Assembly: GCA_942159475.1 (NCBI GenBank)
Contig: OW804097.1
Coordinates: 58,300,986-58,364,985, forward strand
DNA: 64,000 nt
Direction: 5' to 3'
Origin: Sthenelais limicola
Taxonomy: Eukaryota > Annelida > Polychaeta > Phyllodocida > Sigalionidae
Positions 33,372 through 44,879 of this stretch are shown here, piece by piece. The first letter of the stretch is position 1, and each line of letters begins with the position of its first letter. The position numbers and the translations under genes are program-made. The notes beneath the pieces are model-generated. The model was given only the letters and a program-made list of their open reading frames with translations. It was not told the origin of the DNA and made no database searches.

Positions 33372-33570
33372 TCCATGCTGAACAATCCGCTAAATTAGGC
33401 TAAACATGGATAGTACTGGGTATATTTGAATATTATATATGTAGGTTTTGTGTGGATTCAGAGTATCTCTTCAGTTATGTTGAACTGTATTTCTAATCTC
33501 ATTTTGGTTTAGATTAGGGTTATTTGGGGGGATTGGGGAAGGAGAGTTGTACATTTTCTGACGGTTTCAT
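33372..33570 (-). mobile_element. family A MITE copy
   Basis: CTGAACAATCCGCTAAATTA, ATACTGGGTATATTTG-like sequence, TTCAGTTATGTTGAACTGTA and GAGTTGTACATTTTCTGACG. The left terminus is degraded. Confidence 0.55.
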
Positions 33571-33669
33571 CCATATTCATCTTAGGATGGTTCTTAGCAG
33601 TGTTCAACATTCCCCAATCCTCTGTATTGTTCATATCGCATGAACCTCACACATGAACATTATTACACA

Positions 33670-33845
33670 TAGAAGTGTGGCGTAGCCGAAGGCTCTGAAT
33701 TGTTAGGTCGGCTCAGTACAGTAGCATGCTGTGGGTTTGGACCTGGGCGCGGCTGCAGTTTCACCTCCTCCCCTCAGGTGGAAAGACCACCATAAGGAGA
33801 ACTAATCCTGGTTCAAAAATAGTAAAAGGAAAGAGAAGAAAAAAG
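33670..33845 (+). mobile_element. tRNA-derived SINE candidate
   Basis: A polymerase III A-box-like TGGCGTAGCCGAAGG (about 33678) and, some 50 bp later, a B-box-like GGTTTGGACCT (about 33736) sit in a 75-bp tRNA-like head. It is followed by CGCGGCTGCAGTTTCACC, CCTCAGGTGGAAAGACCACC and an A-rich end (AAAAATAGTAAAAGGAAAGA). Order and spacing fit a tRNA-type SINE. Only one copy is in the window. Confidence 0.5.
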
Positions 33846-34201
33846 ATTGAATAAGTGGGGTTTATCAGTAAGTAAGGAACATTTCACATCTTACTATAAT
33901 GCTCCAAGGAGAGAGAGGTTATGTCATGTCAAAACTCTTCTACACACCTACTATCCATACTAATACAACTTAAATGTATTGAAGCCAAAGACGGCAACAT
34001 CCATTGAGAGACCTGTATCCAAGAAGCGGGTGGTGCATTGAAATCCTTCTAGGCTACTTGTGAAAGCGTTGGAGAATATCAGAGGTGAAGGACCGACAAG
34101 GCAGATTATTTATCCTGTCTGTGTACACAATAGTGCCTTTGTTGGTGAATTCATAATGCTAGTCCCTCCATAATAAGCTCGACGTGACATCCTTTTATGT
34201 G

Positions 34202-34522
34202 AGGTGTTGCGAAAAATGAATCATAAGTCGCCAACTTGATATTTTACAAGTGTTTTATTCACAGCTCTCTTTGTGTACGTTTTGATTTTTGAAGTGTTGA
34301 ATGCTCGTGATCAAATCAATATATGTACCAAACTTGACGACCATAATTGTAATATGTCATCCTAAAAAAGTCAAATTAATTACTTTGCTAGTGATTGCCC
34401 TCCGTACAAAAATATGAAATTACTTATTAGACATGCTATAAAGATTAACATCGTTGGAATCTGCCTAATCACCTCTTTTTTAATGTGATGATATCTCAAA
34501 ATTTCGATGACACATCACATTT
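34202..34522 (-). mobile_element. family C MITE, diverged
   Basis: The left edge has TTGCGAAAAATGAATCATAA and GTCGCC; the right edge has TTAACATCGTTGGAATCTGC, GTGATGATATCTCAAAATTT and GATGACACATCACATT. The interior is poorly matched. Confidence 0.45.
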
Positions 34523-34529
34523 AGCCAAA

Positions 34530-35750
34530 AGAATTGATTCCATGAATGAAGTACTTGTTTAACGGCAAAATTCATTTCTAATTATTGAGTTTCCAATTTT
34601 GAATTTCTGTCCTAAATAATACTACTGGAGCCAGTAGTTAAAGGACCAACATAGCAGAGCACAATATGTGTAGCTACTATCCTATATGTAGCCAAATGTG
34701 CGTTACGTGTATGTAAATATCTGCTTAAGCTTGCTGAAATTAGATTAAAAGTCAATTTCCATCCATAAAACAGGTAATGGAGGTTGTAAGACTGCTCTTA
34801 AAGGAACAATAATTAGATGTCTAATGTCTGACGAGAACATCGTATGAGATGTTCGGTCTGATTCCACTTTTCCTCATATGTTGAGCTATTAATTGTAACT
34901 CCCCGGTGAGAATTGCTATTTCTGCAAAATGTAATTTATATTTGTCTTTGTCTGATCAGACTTCTCTTATCATTTATCTCAGAGGAAAAGGATTACTATA
35001 TTATGTATAGTAAGTTCCTGGTCACATGAAATACTTGACCGTAAATGATAGAATATATATATATACGTTCAGGCTAATGATAAGGATATCGAGAGAGTAT
35101 GGATATCGCATTAAGTTGTGACTGACATATATCTTATTAGTAGTAGTAATTCAATTTCCATTGTTTGACATAATATGGACAATTTGCCCCCGTTGCATAA
35201 CAATCTGCCCAAATTAATTAATTATAATTACAATGAGTTGTACAACAAAATTTGGGATCCAGTCATGCGAGACTGCAGGAGGTGCACTGCAGCTAGTATC
35301 CCGGTCTTTCACCCAACATATAAATGCATTCAATTAATACACTCCATTCAAATGTTCCCATTATCTCTTAAATATGTATAGGGCCTACTTTATTTTACAG
35401 TTTTACTCACTTGAGCTTTATATATATAGACAGTGCCATGTTTATAATTCTAACCAATCTTCTCTAGTTCTCTATGTTCCGTGTTATCATCCTTAAATTA
35501 GACTTGTAAGGGTGATGAAATCCATTCTTAATGTTAATATGTGTATATTTCGTGCATATGAGTGTATCTTTAAGTAAACAGTTTAGACTAAATATTTGGC
35601 CGAATATTGAACAAAGTGATCTTTTTTGTATTTGCAGGCAACCCATTTAAAATTGATTTTAATTTGTCGACCACCAAAATCAAGGCTCAGTATCTTACCA
35701 ACAAATTATCATGTCATAAACAAACCTGCAGTAAACAATTATCTTTCTCA
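34530..35750. other. unclassified AT-rich stretch
   Basis: A good-looking acceptor (TTTTTTGTATTTGCAG, ending 35638) is followed by an open frame, but no donor occurs before a family A element starts at 35754, so no exon is called. Confidence 0.3.
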
Positions 35751-35753
35751 ACA

Positions 35754-35975
35754 CGGTCAAATCGTCAGAAAGTATCCAATTCACCTTCATCAATCTTTTC
35801 TAATATCTAAATTCAAATTATTCAATTATAGATCTGCATACCCTAATAGATATTTGGATTCAACCCAATACCAAATATACTCAGATATACCCAGTATTTA
35901 TCATTTTCTGCCTAATTTAGCAGAATTCACTAATGTGTAGAGCTGCCGATTGCATATTTTCTGACGGGCTGGGCC
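35754..35975 (+). mobile_element. family A MITE, full length
   Basis: It opens GGTCAAATCGTCAGAAAGTA and closes GCATATTTTCTGACGGGCTG followed by GGCC. It has TACTCAGATATACCCAGTAT, TTAGCAGAATTCACTAATGT and GTAGAGCTGCCGATTG. The 104-codon open frame across it is fortuitous. Confidence 0.65.
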
Positions 35976-35979
35976 ACCA

Positions 35980-37245
35980 AGCCTTATTTATTGGGCCACA
36001 AATAGATTAGCCTAAATCAACTAGTGCTAATAACACGGATAAGGAAGGCCGCATTTTTAGGCTGCAACATATTTCAGTCAGAGGAAGGTGAGACAAATGT
36101 CCGGTGGAAATAAGAAAAAGTACAATTAAATTGACAAATTATTACTCACTAATCCATATATGTGAGGAAGGGTCTTAAGTAAAGCTTGGCCGAGTGGCAA
36201 CATGACGAAGTTGTAACCCTTCTGGTTGAAATGATGTATCGTCATAGTAAGTGAGCAAAAATATTCAAAGGCCCAAAAAGGCCCAAAAGGCCCAAAAAGA
36301 CAGAATCCCCAATCCGATTTTGTTGGAATAAAGTTTTCCTGAAAGAATAAAACCCATATAATACAGTCACAGTGCCTAACATCAGCTTGAGACACTTTAA
36401 AAAATTGTCTCTCTCCCGCACCCTCATGTGGCAAAACAGCACACTTGAAAAAACTGACCCATAAACTGTACATCCCCTGTTAATTACGCAGGTCATTAAG
36501 ACATTAACTACACTTAACTCGAAGAGAGAGGGACGTACTCTAGGTTCTTATTCAGCCTGGAAACAGGCATTTGCATTAAATAAGCAGAGGACAACATTCC
36601 CCAGGTCGTTGCCCGATACTATTAGTCATATCTTTTATTTCATTTTATTTTCAAAAATAGGAATGAACATTGCCTGTCACTAGACTTGACTGTCGCAGCT
36701 GCATAGAAATAGAAATTGACATTCACCCAAATAGGGGATTAGCATATTCGGCATCTGGATTCTGGATTCGCATGGAACTATGGGAAGGGTATATCAGCAT
36801 TAAGTCTATAGAAAGCATGTTGTGTTCAGCAGGGAATATTTATATATAATCTCATGTAAATAGCCATGTGCCTTACATGATTCCATGAAACAAGACTTCA
36901 TCTTACCCATCATGCATTTTGTTTTCGTAGAGCATTCACACAAGCTATGATATTGGTGAAAATATTGTGGCAATTCTCAATCAAAATGTTGCTAAATGTA
37001 TATCAGATTTCATCTGAATCCCTCCCATCATGCAATATGCATACTTATTTTTATTCCGATGATAAAGCAGATACTGGAATTTGTTTGCACAGTAAGACAT
37101 GCACCTCCCCTATTGATACTAAATTATAGTTATCTAATAACCTCAGGTAGCGTTGAGGAGGAGACATGATAACCGGGCTATTAAAGTCTATTATTACTCT
37201 GATTATTCAGAAGTTGGAAAGAGTTTTCATAATACTCTAAAGGTA
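35980..37245. other. no recognised family
   Basis: It includes a short homopurine repeat of GGCCCAAAA units at 36269-36299. The 115-codon minus frame here shows no domain. Confidence 0.3.
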
Positions 37246-37251
37246 TTAATA

Positions 37252-37450
37252 TTCGCGCAGTATTTATTTTCGTCATTTTCGCGCACACCCACCTTTGTGT
37301 GTGACAAATAAATCCTGCGCGAAAGGTATAATTATTGCATGAACAAGGTGTGAGACTTCCTTGCTGCATGAATTTAAATCCGCGTGAAAAGCTGTCAAAG
37401 TACTTAGTGCGCGAAAATGTATCTGCGCGAAAATAAATACGTTTACAGTA
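37252..37450. mobile_element. TTCGCGC-rich inverted-repeat element (family K)
   Basis: GTATTTATTTTCGTCATTTT then CGCGCAC at the left is mirrored at the right by GTGCGCGAAAATGTATCTGC, GCGAAAATAAATAC and the end TTTACAGTA. Two further TGCGCGAAA or CCGCGTGAAA words lie inside. A MITE with TACTGTAAA-type ends and GCGAAA repeats resembles elements found in many marine invertebrate genomes. Confidence 0.5.
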
Positions 37451-37910
37451 TCACACAAACAGATCAATGGGTGTTGTTCATGATCAGGCATATAAGGGGT
37501 AGAGAAGTGGAAGTAAAAATGGTACAGTTTTGTAATTAGCTCCACCTTGTGAAAATATGCACCATAAGTGAAAGTGTTTACATAGCTGTCAGTAGTATAG
37601 TAGAATCTGTATTTGTCTAAGGCACTGCATATGTCTCATACAGGCTGTATAGAGTATTTTTATTATTCATGATGAAATCGTCAATGAAAAATACTTTAAA
37701 TGATTAAACTTCTAGAATATCCTAAAATGTATGAAGAACGTGTACCTCAAGGTGAAGGAGTGCGTAGAGCAAAATATATTTCTTTTAAAACATATCGGGG
37801 TAGTATAACATTTCCTGAACCCATTAGACAGTAAATGTTCTTTCATTTATCAGAAGTTATACTTCATTCATTTATCAAAGAGGTAGTGAACTATGTGTTC
37901 AATAACTCAA

Positions 37911-38135
37911 GGGCTGGGCCTTCGGAAAATGTACAATCGGCAGTCCTACACGTTTAGTATATCCTGCTAAAAAATGACAAATATTTGTTATATCTGATTA
38001 TATTTAATATTGTCTTGATTAAAAAAATCTCTTGGGTTATGCTGAATTTTATTTTCAACCTAATTCCCGTATTAGATTTTAATTATTTGGATGGATTGTT
38101 AAAAGCGAATTGTACATTTTCTTATGGCTTGACCC
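37911..38135 (-). mobile_element. family A MITE, full length
   Basis: GGGCTGGGCCTTCGGAAAAT at one end and GAATTGTACATTTTCTTATG then GCTTGACCC at the other. It has GTTATGCTGAATTTTATTTT and CTACACGTTTAGTATATCCT. Confidence 0.65.
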
Positions 38136-38152
38136 TTAAACTTATCATACAG

Positions 38153-38200
38153 GGTGACGTGACAAGAGACAAAAGCGGCCACACAGGTGTAGCTACAGAT
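38153..38200 (+). CDS. candidate 48-nt exon (gene unknown)
   Basis: The sequence ATCATACAG precedes 38153 and GTAAGTAAAG follows 38200, a near-consensus donor. Only the phase 0 to phase 0 frame is open, giving 16 hydrophilic residues (GDVTRDKSGHTGVATD). The acceptor is mediocre because its pyrimidine tract is interrupted and it starts 18 bases after the end of a family A element. The 0-0 phase cannot sit directly between the candidate exons at 21133 and 51357, so it would need to belong to another isoform or gene, or be a chance pairing of splice-like sites. No family is recognised. Confidence 0.15.
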
Positions 38201-38385
38201 GTAAGTAAAGTTGAGGATCAATTATCTTACATCCATGCATCGCCAGGCCTGTGAAGTCCTCACTCACAACCCTCCTCTCTCTTCATTTCCTCTTTGGTTT
38301 GTGAACAAAGAACAAAAGCATGAAACTTTGCGGACTCATTAAAAACTCACTTGTTTCCTCTAGACTTTCCCGCTCCCTCACCCCC

Positions 38386-38612
38386 ACCACCCAAACACGC
38401 GCACTCCCCTTTCTCTCTTTCTCCCCCTCTCTCTCTCCCTTACTCTCCCTCTCCTCCCCGTATCTATCTCTCTCCTCTCTCCCCCTCTCAGTCTCCTTCT
38501 CCTCTCTCTCGTCTAGCTTTCTCTCTCTCCTTCTCTATCTCTCCCCTTCTCTTCTCTCTCTCCTTTTCTATCTCTCCCCCTCTGCCCCTCTCTCCCTCTT
38601 CTCTTCGTACAG
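38386..38612 (+). repeat. CT-rich low-complexity tract
   Basis: Nearly pure pyrimidine with CTCTCTCC units. The long Ser/Leu/Pro open frames are artefacts of it. Confidence 0.9.
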
Positions 38613-38831
38613 ACGGTGGTAATATTTAACAGATCTTGTCACAAGAGCTTCTGCAGTTGAGTCTTAGACAATGGAGGTGATGCATAGTTGCTAATTTGTT
38701 CTTGTCATTTTGGTCTTAGTTTGGAATACATTATCGGAATACGAAAAGTCACATCCTTCCATAAAGGAATTCAAAATTCATAGTGCTGAATCACAGCTCC
38801 CCCTCTCTTTCTCTCTTCATTTACTCTTTTT

Positions 38832-38863
38832 TTGTTTCTCAGCTATTTATAGCTGAGAAACAA
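38832..38863. repeat. 14-bp perfect palindrome
   Basis: TTGTTTCTCAGCTA pairs with TAGCTGAGAAACAA across a 4-nt loop. It has no T-run, so a terminator-like role has no support. Confidence 0.6.
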
Positions 38864-38869
38864 GTGTGT

Positions 38870-40270
38870 TACTATGAAATGTGCCAATCACTGATACTGG
38901 ATCACATCTGATAATATTCTTTAGCTGTCTGTGAGGTGTTTAAGCATGCCTTATCTAATCCTTTGGATCAGGTGCTATTTATCCCACTTCATCGTTATAG
39001 TTACACTGATTGACAGCTTTTCTATAGCAAAGGGAGCTCAGCCAAGGGAGCTGATTGGCTCTTAGATGATTGGCTGTTAGTAAGGTTTAGTAAGGCTATG
39101 GCTGAGCAAATTATCCAGAGAAGAAATGAAAAACTATAATGCTGGTTATAAGTTGCTTCTACCGCGTCCCAGTGCTAAGTGGTCAATCTCACTGTGTATT
39201 TCACACGAAAGACAGCAAAAACATTGATAAGGAGGACTACAGAATCTATGGTGAGAGGCTTAGGCTTAGGAGAGAGAGAGAGAGCGGAGGAGGAGGGAGG
39301 GATGACCGCCCGCCTGGGATTACATAAGCCTATGAGGTAGCTTGCTGTAAACAAACAACATGGGGACGGGCTTCGGAAATGTACGGCCGGATTCGGTAAA
39401 GTAAAGGAAAGAACAAAGATAAAATGAAAGCAAAGAGTAAAACATCCTGTACAATCTTTCCCTCGATCCAAGTTTTTGTCTAGATGTTTAGTTTTCCATA
39501 TTTTCTCTTATTGAAGTGGACGGTAATGAACGCTGAGTGTGTCTCCCATTGAAAACAGTGGAGGGCTGGTTGTATAGAGGCAACGCCCTCGACCCTGCGC
39601 TCTCTTGCATGGTGACGCCCCCCCCCTTTTTAGAGCAGGCCCTCCCCCTCCCCGACTACCTCCCTTGCTCTTCTTCCTCTTTTATCCACTCCCACACTAC
39701 AGCTCAGTGCCGACTGAGGTACACCTCAGTACCCCAGCTTACCCCAGGTTGGGGTAGTGAGGCGTGACGATCTCAGCTTGACCATAACATACACTTGCTT
39801 CACTGACATCATTAACTTCTCCTTGATACAAAATGTTTCATTAATAGGTTGAACATTGTACAGCGTTTAAACATTTTTATGGTCAATGAAGGACCACGGA
39901 ATACATTTGTACAAACAGATCACAATATTGTTGGATAATTAATGAATAAACATACTTAAAATAACAAAATAGTGTTTCTTGTGCAATATTTGTACTTTGA
40001 AATGTTCGGATATAAGTTAAAATGTAAACTTTGTAGGTAAACATTTTGCATTTTCAGTCTAAACATGCCTAAAGTGCAATTACTATAAGTTGACATCAGG
40101 CACAAGTGATTGTGCCTGAGAAAATCGTTTCCAGTGGAAACGCCAAGTATATGAATTAAGTTGACACTGATTACAAAGTTAAATATGTTAACAGTTGATC
40201 AAATCGGTGCATAACTTGATAATTTGTTAACTTAGTACTTGTTGTGAACAAAGAACAAACTTTGCACAAG
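38870..40270. other. no recognised repeat family
   Basis: It contains a 10-bp hairpin (TCAGGCACAA and TTGTGCCTGA, 40096-40119) and GC-rich patches at 39250-39320 and 39570-39760. No exon was supported. Confidence 0.3.
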
Positions 40271-40278
40271 TATTAGAC

Positions 40279-40312
40279 TTCCCCTCCGCCCGCCCGCCCG
40301 CCCGCCTGCCCT
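40279..40312 (+). repeat. (CCCG)n microsatellite
   Basis: CCCGCCCGCCCGCCCGCC run inside a GC-rich patch extending to about 40460. Confidence 0.85.
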
Positions 40313-40479
40313 CCTCGTCGTGCACAGGATGGTAGTATAACATATGTTGTCGTAAGGTTCTCTGCAGACGCACCTATAGAATTATCAGATAACCTCTGCC
40401 TTGAACGTCTCCCGAGGCATTGATTAAAGGTTAAAGCCCTCTCTGTCGTACGTACCTGATGGTGCACTGTTGATTCGCC

Positions 40480-42920
40480 CTGTGATTATTCACCAAAGTC
40501 TGTACCAGCAGCCCATCAATATCGGTCATCAATCTTTCATTAAAATATTCTCATATTTTGACAGTTGTGTAATGATAACCTAGTAGTATATGGAAATGGG
40601 GGACACACGCAGGGGGGGGGGGATTACCTGCTGAGCTTACAGAGGTCTTGGCCTTCATTTCCTGTACCTGTGTCGTGGGTAGCATTCACCTTGTTAACTC
40701 TGGAATAAATATAACTATTACCGTTTGTTGGGTTGATGTAAACATTACAGAATTATAAATTATAGAATAACTTAATGGATATAAGAGGCGAGTTTTGGTA
40801 AAATGTGTATTTTATTCAAATTATATGATTGATGAGTTGGTAAGAGTTGAAGTATATATATGAACTATTATAAAATGTTATTGATTTGATATGAGGATAA
40901 GATGATTAATTGATAACATGGATTGATGTTGATATAATTTAAGGTTGGTTGAGTGAATTATAAGAAAGACGGGAATATCGGTGGTGGATTTTGCACTGTA
41001 CCATAAGTCCCATAATCCCTTATCAGGATTCAAGATAGAGGACATGCAAGTCCCCTATTAATTCAAATTCAAATTCAAATATTCTTTATTGTCGTATCTT
41101 TACAAACAATGGTTGGTCAAATATTAAGAGAATAACAAATACACGGCGACTGTTAATATGTCTTTAGTTAACATGAGAGCCATATAGAAATAAGAAACAA
41201 CTGTAAAAAGGAAAGGTACCCGAGTACAAATGAAACACTATTTGTAATAAACCTGTAGCCATGATTTGTAAATAGATCAATAGACGTTTTTCTACTCCGG
41301 TCACGTGGTGCCCGAAGGAATTTGATGCTTGTTAGTGAGACTACAAGATGGAGAAAAGCTAGACACATTGGGTGAAAAAAATTCAGGTATATACCTTAGT
41401 CAGATGGGAATAGAATAATAATAATAATAATATGAAGAAGGGAGGCAACTTCGATGGTGACTCAAAAAAAATCCAAGTTCATAAACGTATATGTCCGTCG
41501 AATCATATTGCAAGTAACTTGAATGTTCGCGGAAGAAGGAGTCACGTGACGGTCGTGTCATGTGACTATCACTGTCCAGTTATATCCGTATATCACATAT
41601 ACGTCATCATAATATAGAATAGGAAACATATCTCTTCACATTCTGATTGTAGATCGTTTCATATAGAAATCCGGAAAAAAAATGAGAATGAATAGGAAAA
41701 ATATCTTCTTACATTCTTATAGTAACTGTTGATCATCGTGTGGGGATGCTATATTGCTTTTACACTTTGCTTAAGGTCAGGCTGGAGTGAAAATCTAAAT
41801 TCTATTTGAGTTAGAAAAGGAGAATATCCCTTACCATGATGCTAGACGCTTCAGATGGTGATGCTATGTTGCCTGTGACATTTTGTTGAAGGTAAGAATT
41901 GAGGGAAATACAATTGGGTGAGAATAGGGCAAATGTCAGTTCACATCACGATAGATCACTTCAGATTGGAGTGCTGAGTAGCACATAACCCTTCAAAGTC
42001 AGACCACGGAAAGATAAACAAGAGCCAATGCAGAGGTATACTCATGTATACAGTGCCTGATAGAACAACCTGACGTGGCAATAATCCAGACGTGCTACTC
42101 TACAGTTATTTATCTTGTTTATTATCAGCTCGTGCAGAACAAGCGACTGTTGTCACCGTGTGACCACAAGTACAATATATGGGTCGATGTATTTTGTATT
42201 TGTATTGTATAATTTTACTAGATGTGTGGAACGGTAGTGAAATATATTATTAGGCCCTGGCTATATGTTTGACAGAGTCAATACCAACGTGTGGAAGGTA
42301 TTCAAATTATTATTAGTTCAAGACTTATATTTTTATTTTATCTACGTAAAATTGTAAAATCGTCATGCGTTTCTTGTTCATCCTTCTCTTGATTACATGA
42401 TCTAATTATTCTAATTACTACCTACTCTACTCTCTTTTTTACTCTAAGTTCTACTCAAAAACAGTTAGTGGTGTTATTAAACTCAAACCTGTAAGTTCCT
42501 GGCGTCTTATTTTGAGAGAGATCGTTTTGATTAGGCTGTTTTAAATGAGGCTTAAAAGAAATGGGATTATCGAGTAAGAAGCTTTAAAATGTGTATTTTG
42601 TGACTTTCATAAGATTGGAGGTTTTAGGTTTCAGGGAGAAAGCACGCTGATGTGTGAACTAAAATTATATCAAAATATGATACTGAATATGAAATAAAAC
42701 CCAACCCAACTGTTTCCCTATTATTCCTTTGGCTGAGAGTCCTGAACTGACACTAATACATCAAGTGAACTTGAAGTTATCCAGAACAAAGTTTGTTAAC
42801 GAATTGATTTTTGAAGCATTGGTTTCCTTCGCAGCCCAAATCGAGAAAAATGGGGAAATGATTCTTTACATTTGAGGTAGACTGACGTCAGCTAAGTATA
42901 AGTTCTCCTTCCCTGTATGT
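40480..42920. other. long sparse stretch
   Basis: It holds a G run at 40612-40622, (AATTC)n-like repeats at 41057-41085 followed by TATTCTTTATTGTCGTAT (possible LINE-like tail), and (AAT)n at 41414-41431. Otherwise nothing was recognised. Confidence 0.35.
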
Positions 42921-42921
42921 G

Positions 42922-43167
42922 TTCGATCGTCAAAAAATGTACAATCGACAGCTCTACACATTTAGTAAATTCAGCTAAATTAGGCTAAAAAATAATCAAA
43001 CCTAGGTACATCCGGTCTATCTAGGTCTATCTATATTCGGTATTGCCTTGGTTTCAAACGACTTGTTTGCTTATGCTGAACTATAATCTGAACCTCATTT
43101 TGTTCGTACCTTTGGGCAATTTAAAAAATGGTGAAGACAAATTGTATATTTTCTGACAACTTGAACC
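42922..43167 (-). mobile_element. family A MITE, full length
   Basis: GATCGTCAAAAAATGTACAA, CAGCTCTACACATTTAGTAA and AATTCAGCTAAATTAGGCTA, then ATTGTATATTTTCTGACAAC and TTGAACC. It is one of the best copies for deriving a consensus. Confidence 0.7.
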
Positions 43168-43365
43168 ACGTATGGTTGAAATAAGATGAATTACACCGTA
43201 AACAGCTCAATGATATTGAAGTTAAAAATTTCTAAGCTATTTTAGACATCTTTTTGTTAACTATAGATATGCATTAATGGCTGACGGGGCAATAACTATA
43301 CAGATTTAAAAGTCTTATCACGTATATCTTATCTGCAACATCTAAACCATGGTCCTTTTGGACTT

Positions 43366-43425
43366 TGGACAGTTTAAGGGGATAGTTGAAGGCGAATTGT
43401 CCATTTTCTGATGACTTGACCCTAG
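43366..43425 (-). mobile_element. family A MITE end fragment
   Basis: GGCGAATTGTCCATTTTCTG then ATGACTTGACCC is an isolated terminus, about 200 bp right of a full copy in the same orientation. Confidence 0.5.
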
Positions 43426-43741
43426 CTATATCCCAGGCAAGATAAGCGGCGAGACATTTGTCTCCCGGCTGGCTCTAATCCCAGATGAAATAGTTTTTAA
43501 CTTTAAGTGGCAAGCTAAGTGGGAAAAGCAGAGGACACGAGGAGAAGGTGGAGATTGATGAGAAGTGGAGGTATCCGAGGGAAAGAAAGCCTTGCTGGAG
43601 AAGGAACCATATGGTGAACAGCAATACCATCCATCAGCTGGCAGGGGTTGAGGTGGTGGAAAGGAAACCACGTGTGTGATGTGGGACGGGGTAGAGGGGT
43701 GGGGGTAGGGGAGGGGGAGGGGTCGAGGGGGGGGAATATGG

Positions 43742-43935
43742 GTGAGTGGTTGCTTTATTCCCTTATCAACACATTTAATGTGGTTATATCAAGGGCGGGA
43801 GAGCTGAGAGGGAGGAAGTTTATGATCATACCCAGGATATAGAAATAGAGAAGAGGAGATAGAGATGAAGGGAGAGAGAGACAGGGAAAAGAGATAGAAA
43901 TTGCACTTTATGCTCATACCCAGGACCAGGGGAAA
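43742..43935 (+). repeat. dispersed repeat J, copy 2
   Basis: CCCTTATCAACACATTTAAT, GTGGTTATATCAAGGGCGGG, AGAGCTGAGAGGGAGGAAGT and TCATACCCAGGACCAGGGGA match 10540-10780. It lies just after a G-rich run at 43683-43735. Confidence 0.55.
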
Positions 43936-44222
43936 TATGGGAAGGAGGTGGTGAAATAGGCTACACATAATGTGATGATTAAGAACAAGGTATAGAGTAA
44001 TACAATCAATGCAGCTTTCAACAAGGGAAGCATGGTCTGGCCGATTAAAATAATGATGTACATGAAAGAAATTAAAAAATAAGGATCTGCTTTCATGTAT
44101 TTACCTCAATGAATACATTAGGTTTAATCCCTGACAGGAGATGAGGTATGTTTGACACACGAAAAGTTAACAAGAAAATAAGAAGAAAAAATTGTAAAAG
44201 ACAAGAAGGTCAAGAAAATAAA

Positions 44223-44350
44223 ATATATGTGATTTGTTACAGAGAAATGAGTCTTAAGTCACAAAACATACCATTATATTTGAAAGGATGAGATCAAGAG
44301 GATTCTAATGATGTTAAACATTAGGACATCTAATAAGTACCTCTATATTT
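44223..44350 (+). mobile_element. family C MITE, left third
   Basis: ATGTGATTTGTTACAGAGAA, ATGAGTCTTAAGTCACAAAA and GATTCTAATGATGTTAAACA. It stops at TTTCTGTATGG. A GC-richer, repeat-free island (44360-44780) follows. Confidence 0.55.
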
Positions 44351-44493
44351 CTGTATGGATTTTCTGACGACCAACTGGCCTCCAAGGGTCCTCCCCTCCC
44401 CCTGCCCCAGACTTCTCTGGTGCTATTCCTCTGAGTGGGAGGGCTACACTATGTCAGGTATGACAGTCTAATAACTAGCCACCCATAGTGGGG

Positions 44494-44507
44494 CCAACCA
44501 TGGCAAC
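44494..44507 (-). promoter_or_regulatory. RFX-like core motif
   Basis: CCAACCATGGCAAC contains the inverted GTTGCCATGG core. It sits in a repeat-poor, GC-richer stretch (44360-44780). Confidence 0.3.
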
Positions 44508-44840
44508 AGGTCAGTTGTAATGACAGTCCCTAAGCATTGCTCAAGTTACACAAGTCCGCCTGACAACAACTAACTAAACGCCCTATCACCTTTAACCTCT
44601 CTCCCCTTTCACTGTCCATTGTTAATACACAAAAAACAACCCTAGGCAGAAGATCATGGATCCAACTAACATGATTAGTGCCCTCTGAGCCTAACACATT
44701 TTGGCTGTATGAATATGCTAAATGTTTGAATGTTATAATCGAGCTATAATAAGGACATTTTGGCAAACTTAGGGAACGTCACATACTTTACAAACTTTTC
44801 AATTTAGACTATCAACTTCAAAGTGACTGCAGAGGGGTTT

Positions 44841-44872
44841 GGCAGGTTGGCAGGTTGGCAGGTTGGCAGGTT
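44841..44872 (+). repeat. (GGCAGGTT)x4 tandem repeat
   Basis: There are four exact 8-bp units. Confidence 0.9.
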
Positions 44873-44879
44873 CTTGAGA

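Noticed and set aside
35623..35810. Strong acceptor followed by an open frame
   Set aside because: There is no acceptable donor before the frame enters a family A element.
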